DNA from: Paramoeba atlantica
Taxonomy: Eukaryota > Discosea
Length of the DNA: 64,000 nucleotides
Assembly (NCBI GenBank): GCA_977017575.1
Contig: CDRNVI010000054.1
Coordinates: 726,496-790,495, forward strand
Reading direction: 5' to 3'
Of the stretch, positions 62,294-64,000 are shown piece after piece (within the stretch, counting starts at the first letter, position 1; every line of letters begins with the position of its first letter). The position numbers and the translations under genes were made by a program. The notes below the pieces were generated by a model that searched no databases, was not told the DNA's origin, and saw only the letters and a list, made by a program, of their open reading frames with translations.

Positions 62294-62752
62294 CTAAGTG
62301 CCAGCACACTTTAGAACTTTCCAGGTGGCTGAATCTCGAAAATAATTAGTCTCTACTCCTCGCCAGGGTGGATCGGCTGCATTCAGGTCTCCTGCTATCC
62401 ATAACAGTTCAAGATCTATTTCATGTGCTGTTTTGGCTCGGAAAATGATTCTTATTTCCTTTAGGGCCTCACTCGACGTTGAATAGCCCACATTGATCGC
62501 GTGCTGAGCCGCCTGGTTGTCCGTAACCAGAACAATTCGCTTTATCTTCGCCTCTTTGTGCAGGTGAATCGCGTGGTCAATGGCGATTCTAAGAGCTCTT
62601 ACTTCAAGAATGAAGGCACCACTTCCACTTTCCTCTGTCGCATTTGTTTCACTCCATTCACCGTATGGAGTGCCGTTCGTATCAAAGAATAGTCCTCCTT
62701 TACCATAGGTTTTCGACGCATCCGCGGCTCCAATACCATTCGTATTGGGCGT
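62294..62752 (-). mobile_element. Retroelement RNase H fossil
   Basis: An RNase H-like domain: IGAADASKTYGKGGLFF, AFILEVRALRIAIDHAI, VLVTDNQAAQHAIN and LLWIAGDLNAADPP carry the usual acidic positions in order. The style (WI-G-x-N-A-A-D) recalls DIRS/Ngaro-like or LTR-type elements. No RT, integrase or recombinase accompanies it. It is a fragment whose N-terminal side runs into the GA microsatellite. Old and broken. Confidence 0.55.
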
Positions 62753-62755
62753 TAG

Positions 62756-62957
<202 letters not shown>

Positions 62958-63155
62958 GAAGAGAGAGAGTCAACAGCCCCAAAGGCATGCCTGTCACCCA
63001 CCGGCCTGGAACCAGTGTCTAGGTGCCTACGTAGGTGGTGATAATGACGGGTTGGTGGACCCTCTCTGGGTAAGCCCAGATTAGGACTACCAACCCTGAC
63101 ATTTTTGGCTCAAATCCTCCCTTTTTCTTCAGCTTTCGAAACGAATTTTTCTTTT
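62958..63155. other. Non-coding stretch
   Basis: No gene recognised. Short GC-rich segment at 62970-63090. Confidence 0.3.
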
Positions 63156-63257
63156 TTAGGCTCTTCGTCAAGCGCGGTGGTATTTTTCAACGCGAAGCGC
63201 GCAGCATGAGGGGACTTCTAAGTTGAAAACAACCACCGCGTTTAACGAGGAACCTAA
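63156..63257. mobile_element. Foldback MITE, copy 3 (opposite orientation)
   Basis: 102 bp with the same arms as copies 1 and 2. The non-palindromic centre (GCGAAGCGCGCAGCATGAG) is inverted relative to them. It is flanked by TTCTTTTTTA and TAAAAAAGAA. Confidence 0.75.
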
Positions 63258-63440
63258 AAAAGAATTTAGAGTAACCCGGGGTGCGGAATAATTTTTAAAT
63301 GCGGATTAATATTTAAATTCTCTTTAATATTTAAACTGCAAGTTAATATTTAAATTTTATTTAAATATTACTATCCCCCCCCTTTTTACCAAAGCCTCTC
63401 GCAGAATGTAAAAGATTCCAAAAAAGGTCTTATACCCCAC

Positions 63441-64000
63441 ATGAATGCTTTCATTGCTGAAAAGTGGTCAAACGAACGATTTCAAGTATGCCACAAAGAG
63501 CAATTGCTTTCTTGGGGTTCGATTGATCGTAGCAAAGGGATGCGTAAAGCACACCACAAGAAACACCCATTGTTGCGCACCAAAGAAGTCCTTGAAGGTT
63601 ACATACGAGGCAGACGTCATTCGAATGCACTTGTTACTTTTGAAAACGTTAAATCAGAAGCAATTCGAATTCTCCGACGACAACCCGAGGCCCAGCAGCA
63701 CAACATTCGCACTGTTAGTGATTCTTGGGTATCCAGGTTTTTGCACCGATACGCATTCAGTCAACGCATTGTGCAAAAAAAACGCAACTTTCTAGGGAGC
63801 AACTTCGGGAAAAGGTGGGAAGTTTTTTTACTTTCATTTGCTGCTCTCTGAGAACAAAACTTTTCAGCTGTATCTTCAATTTCGATGAAATACCGTTGTC
63901 CCCTCCAGAGGATCCATGAAATCCTTGAAGACCGTCTCTGAAAAAGGAGAAAAAGATGTACACGCTTTGGTGAATCCGGCTGACGAAAAGAGGTGCGCCA
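63441..64000 (+). pseudogene. pogo/Tigger-like transposase, 5' part, runs off the window
   Basis: Frame 63441-63851 has the CENP-B/pogo type second helix-turn-helix: LLRTKEVLEGYIRGRRHSN, AIRILRRQPEAQQ and VSDSWVSRFLHRYAFSQR. A GT..AG segment of 54 bp (about 63815-63868) can be removed to join NFGK to SCIFNFDEIPL, which supplies the first catalytic Asp as in pogo elements. After PPEDP the frame closes, but a shift leads to KSLKTVSEKGEKDVHALVNP and ADEKRCA, the next pogo block. The rest lies beyond 64000. Confidence 0.6.

Overview
The window is eukaryotic and almost entirely repetitive. It holds non-LTR retrotransposons, a tRNA-derived SINE, Tc1/mariner-, hAT- and pogo-like DNA transposons, foldback elements and a dispersed family of leucine-rich-repeat (LRR) genes. 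There are no bacterial operons, Shine-Dalgarno sites, CRISPR arrays or rRNA. The LRR type (23-residue repeats behind a C-x-W-x-G-V-x-C cap) and the density of small transposons fit a protist or alga, but the species cannot be named from sequence alone.

Left part (1-28972). Bases 1-5950 hold one nearly complete non-LTR retrotransposon on the minus strand (LINE-A). Its plan is ORF1 (three zinc ribbons, a C2H2 finger, a charged helix), then ORF2 (ubiquitin-like modules, two tandem 2A-like motifs, a zinc finger, a reverse transcriptase with YLDD, two CCHC knuckles and a restriction-like endonuclease). From base 1785 a block of 5437-5438 bp is repeated head to tail five times, up to 28972. Each block holds LINE-A from the RT palm to its 5' end, plus the 3' end of a second LINE (LINE-B). 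In every block a 376-bp tRNA-derived SINE, flanked by a 13-bp target-site duplication, sits just downstream of the second 2A motif, between the 2A and the RT zinc finger.

Middle part (28973-34500). Nested copies of the same SINE are followed by an unrecognised broken gene and by AT-rich DNA with direct repeats, C-rich minisatellite, a foldback element and a TTAA-flanked element.

Right part (34500-64000). Five LRR genes or pseudogenes, all on the minus strand, plus two partial duplicates, are scattered among DNA transposons. Tc1-like elements with roughly 100-bp terminal inverted repeats (TIRs) and a D-x32-E transposase occur as two long copies and several internal-deletion derivatives. There are also two hAT-like remnants, a mariner-like remnant, a deleted LINE, a retroelement RNase H fossil, a long GA microsatellite and the start of a pogo-like transposase that runs off the right edge.

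The main biological interest is LINE-A: restriction-like endonuclease chemistry combined with 2A-like recoding, the SINE lodged at the 2A exit point, and the amplification of the damaged element as a tandem array. Several genes here are split by one-base shifts in homopolymers, so residual assembly indels are a real alternative to pseudogenisation.
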